From NCBI GenBank assembly GCA_011523115.1, contig WTHO01000155.1, positions 1-6,460 on the forward strand: a stretch of DNA of 6,460 nt, in the 5' to 3' direction. The notes under the pieces are model-generated. The model had not been told where the DNA came from. It was given only the letters and a program-made list of their open reading frames with translations, and made no database searches. The translations under genes were made by a program, and so were the position numbers. Source of the stretch: Halieaceae bacterium. GTDB taxonomy: Bacteria; Pseudomonadota; Gammaproteobacteria; Pseudomonadales; Halieaceae. Positions 5,967-6,460 of the stretch are shown here, piece by piece. Positions within the stretch are counted from its first letter, which is position 1. Each line of letters begins with the position of its first letter.

Positions 5967-6460
5967 TGAATGACCTCCAGTGCGCCGTCCATCAGCAGCT
6001 TTCTGCCAATGATGACGCGCATTATTTCGTTAGTTCCCTCAAGTATTTGATGCACCCGCGTATCGCGCACATAACGCTCCATCGGATACTCCTTGATGTA
6101 GCCATAACCCCCCAGCAACTGCAGGGCATCATTGCACACCGTGAATCCCGCGTCCGTGGCAAAACGCTTGGCCATCGCGCAATACGTAGTCGCCTGGGGG
6201 TCCTTGTTGTCGAGCTTGCTGGCTGCAAGCCGGATCATTTGCCGCGCCGCAACCAGCTCGGTCAGCATGTCGGCCAGCTTGAACTGGGTGTTCTGGAAAT
6301 CCGCGATGGCGGTATCGAACTGCTTGCGCTCCTGTACGTAGGCCGTCGCGTCCTGAATCGCGCGCTGCGCGGTACCGATGGAACAGGTAGCGATATTGAT
6401 GCGGCCACCATCGAGACCCTCCATGGCAATGGCGAAACCCTGACCCTCTTCACCCAACCG
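5963..6460 (-). CDS. Isobutyryl-CoA dehydrogenase-like acyl-CoA dehydrogenase, C-terminal part
   Basis: FAD-dependent acyl-CoA dehydrogenase, by similarity of the visible part to ACAD8 and by context oxidising isobutyryl-CoA to methacrylyl-CoA and passing electrons to electron-transferring flavoprotein. Only the last 165 residues are in the window; the frame is open through the right edge. The visible part is the C-terminal helical domain. It shows GLDGGRINIA and YVQERKQFDTAIADFQNTQF. ALQLLGGYGYIKEYPMERYV precedes VRDTRVHQILEGTNEIMR, where the glutamate of EGT is the catalytic base. 'ALQLLGGYGY' and 'QILEGTNEIMR' are close to mammalian isobutyryl-CoA dehydrogenase. A TTG at 6457 is an internal leucine, not a start. 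The stop overlaps the hydratase start by 4 bases. Short branched-chain specificity is inferred; a 2-methylbutyryl-CoA enzyme cannot be ruled out. Confidence 0.92.
   Translation of the reverse strand, partial: RLGEEGQGFAIAMEGLDGGRINIATCSIGTAQRAIQDATAYVQERKQFDTAIADFQNTQFKLADMLTELVAARQMIRLAASKLDNKDPQATTYCAMAKRFATDAGFTVCNDALQLLGGYGYIKEYPMERYVRDTRVHQILEGTNEIMRVIIGRKLLMDGALEVIQ
5973..5978 (-). promoter_or_regulatory. Strong ribosome binding site of the enoyl-CoA hydratase gene
   Basis: GGAGGT on the - strand with a 6-base gap to the ATG at 5966, inside the 3' end of the acyl-CoA dehydrogenase gene. It is the best Shine-Dalgarno match among the operon junctions visible here and suggests high translation of the hydratase. 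Confidence 0.75.

Noticed and set aside
6455..6457. TTG as start of the acyl-CoA dehydrogenase fragment
   Set aside because: It encodes an internal leucine in a conserved stretch (RLGEEGQGF) of the family; the gene continues beyond the edge.
1..6460. Insertion sequences, CRISPR arrays, tRNA or rRNA genes, prophage or defence genes
   Set aside because: No transposase, terminal repeats, regularly spaced repeats or RNA gene sequence was seen. Essentially every base lies in one of the seven genes.

Overview
The window looks like chromosomal DNA from a GC-rich proteobacterium. Protein character and the compact operon suggest a marine gammaproteobacterium, perhaps of the OM60/NOR5 (Halieaceae) type. 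That placement is inference from familiarity, not from a marker gene. The window is fully coding: there is no RNA gene, mobile element, CRISPR array or intergenic stretch above a few bases.

Left part (1-2207, + strand): two sulfotransferase genes overlap by 4 bases (ATGA). The first is a large protein with N-terminal TPR-like helical repeats and a C-terminal PAPS-dependent sulfotransferase domain; its reading frame is open to the left edge. The second is a small (207 aa) sulfotransferase of a different family, similar to Sulfotransfer_2.

Right part (2191-6460, - strand, transcribed right to left): a tightly packed operon for the middle of valine degradation. It runs from the C-terminal part of an isobutyryl-CoA-type acyl-CoA dehydrogenase (cut by the right edge) to enoyl-CoA hydratase, 3-hydroxyisobutyryl-CoA hydrolase and 3-hydroxyisobutyrate dehydrogenase (mmsB). 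These four enzymes give a continuous route: isobutyryl-CoA -> methacrylyl-CoA -> 3-hydroxyisobutyryl-CoA -> 3-hydroxyisobutyrate -> methylmalonate semialdehyde. Junctions are 4-base ATGA overlaps or gaps of 3 to 9 bases, so one transcript with coupled translation is likely. Its promoter lies beyond the right edge.

The last gene of the operon is not a valine enzyme. It is an aspartyl/asparaginyl beta-hydroxylase-like 2-oxoglutarate/Fe(II) oxygenase with an unassigned C-terminal part of about 140 residues. It meets the small sulfotransferase gene tail to tail, and the two reading frames overlap by 17 bases with no evident classical terminator.

The valine genes are ordinary. The part worth a second look is the junction at about 1500-3170, where two sulfotransferases and a 2OG hydroxylase, all of unknown substrate, sit together. 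I did not find clear proof of a new system.
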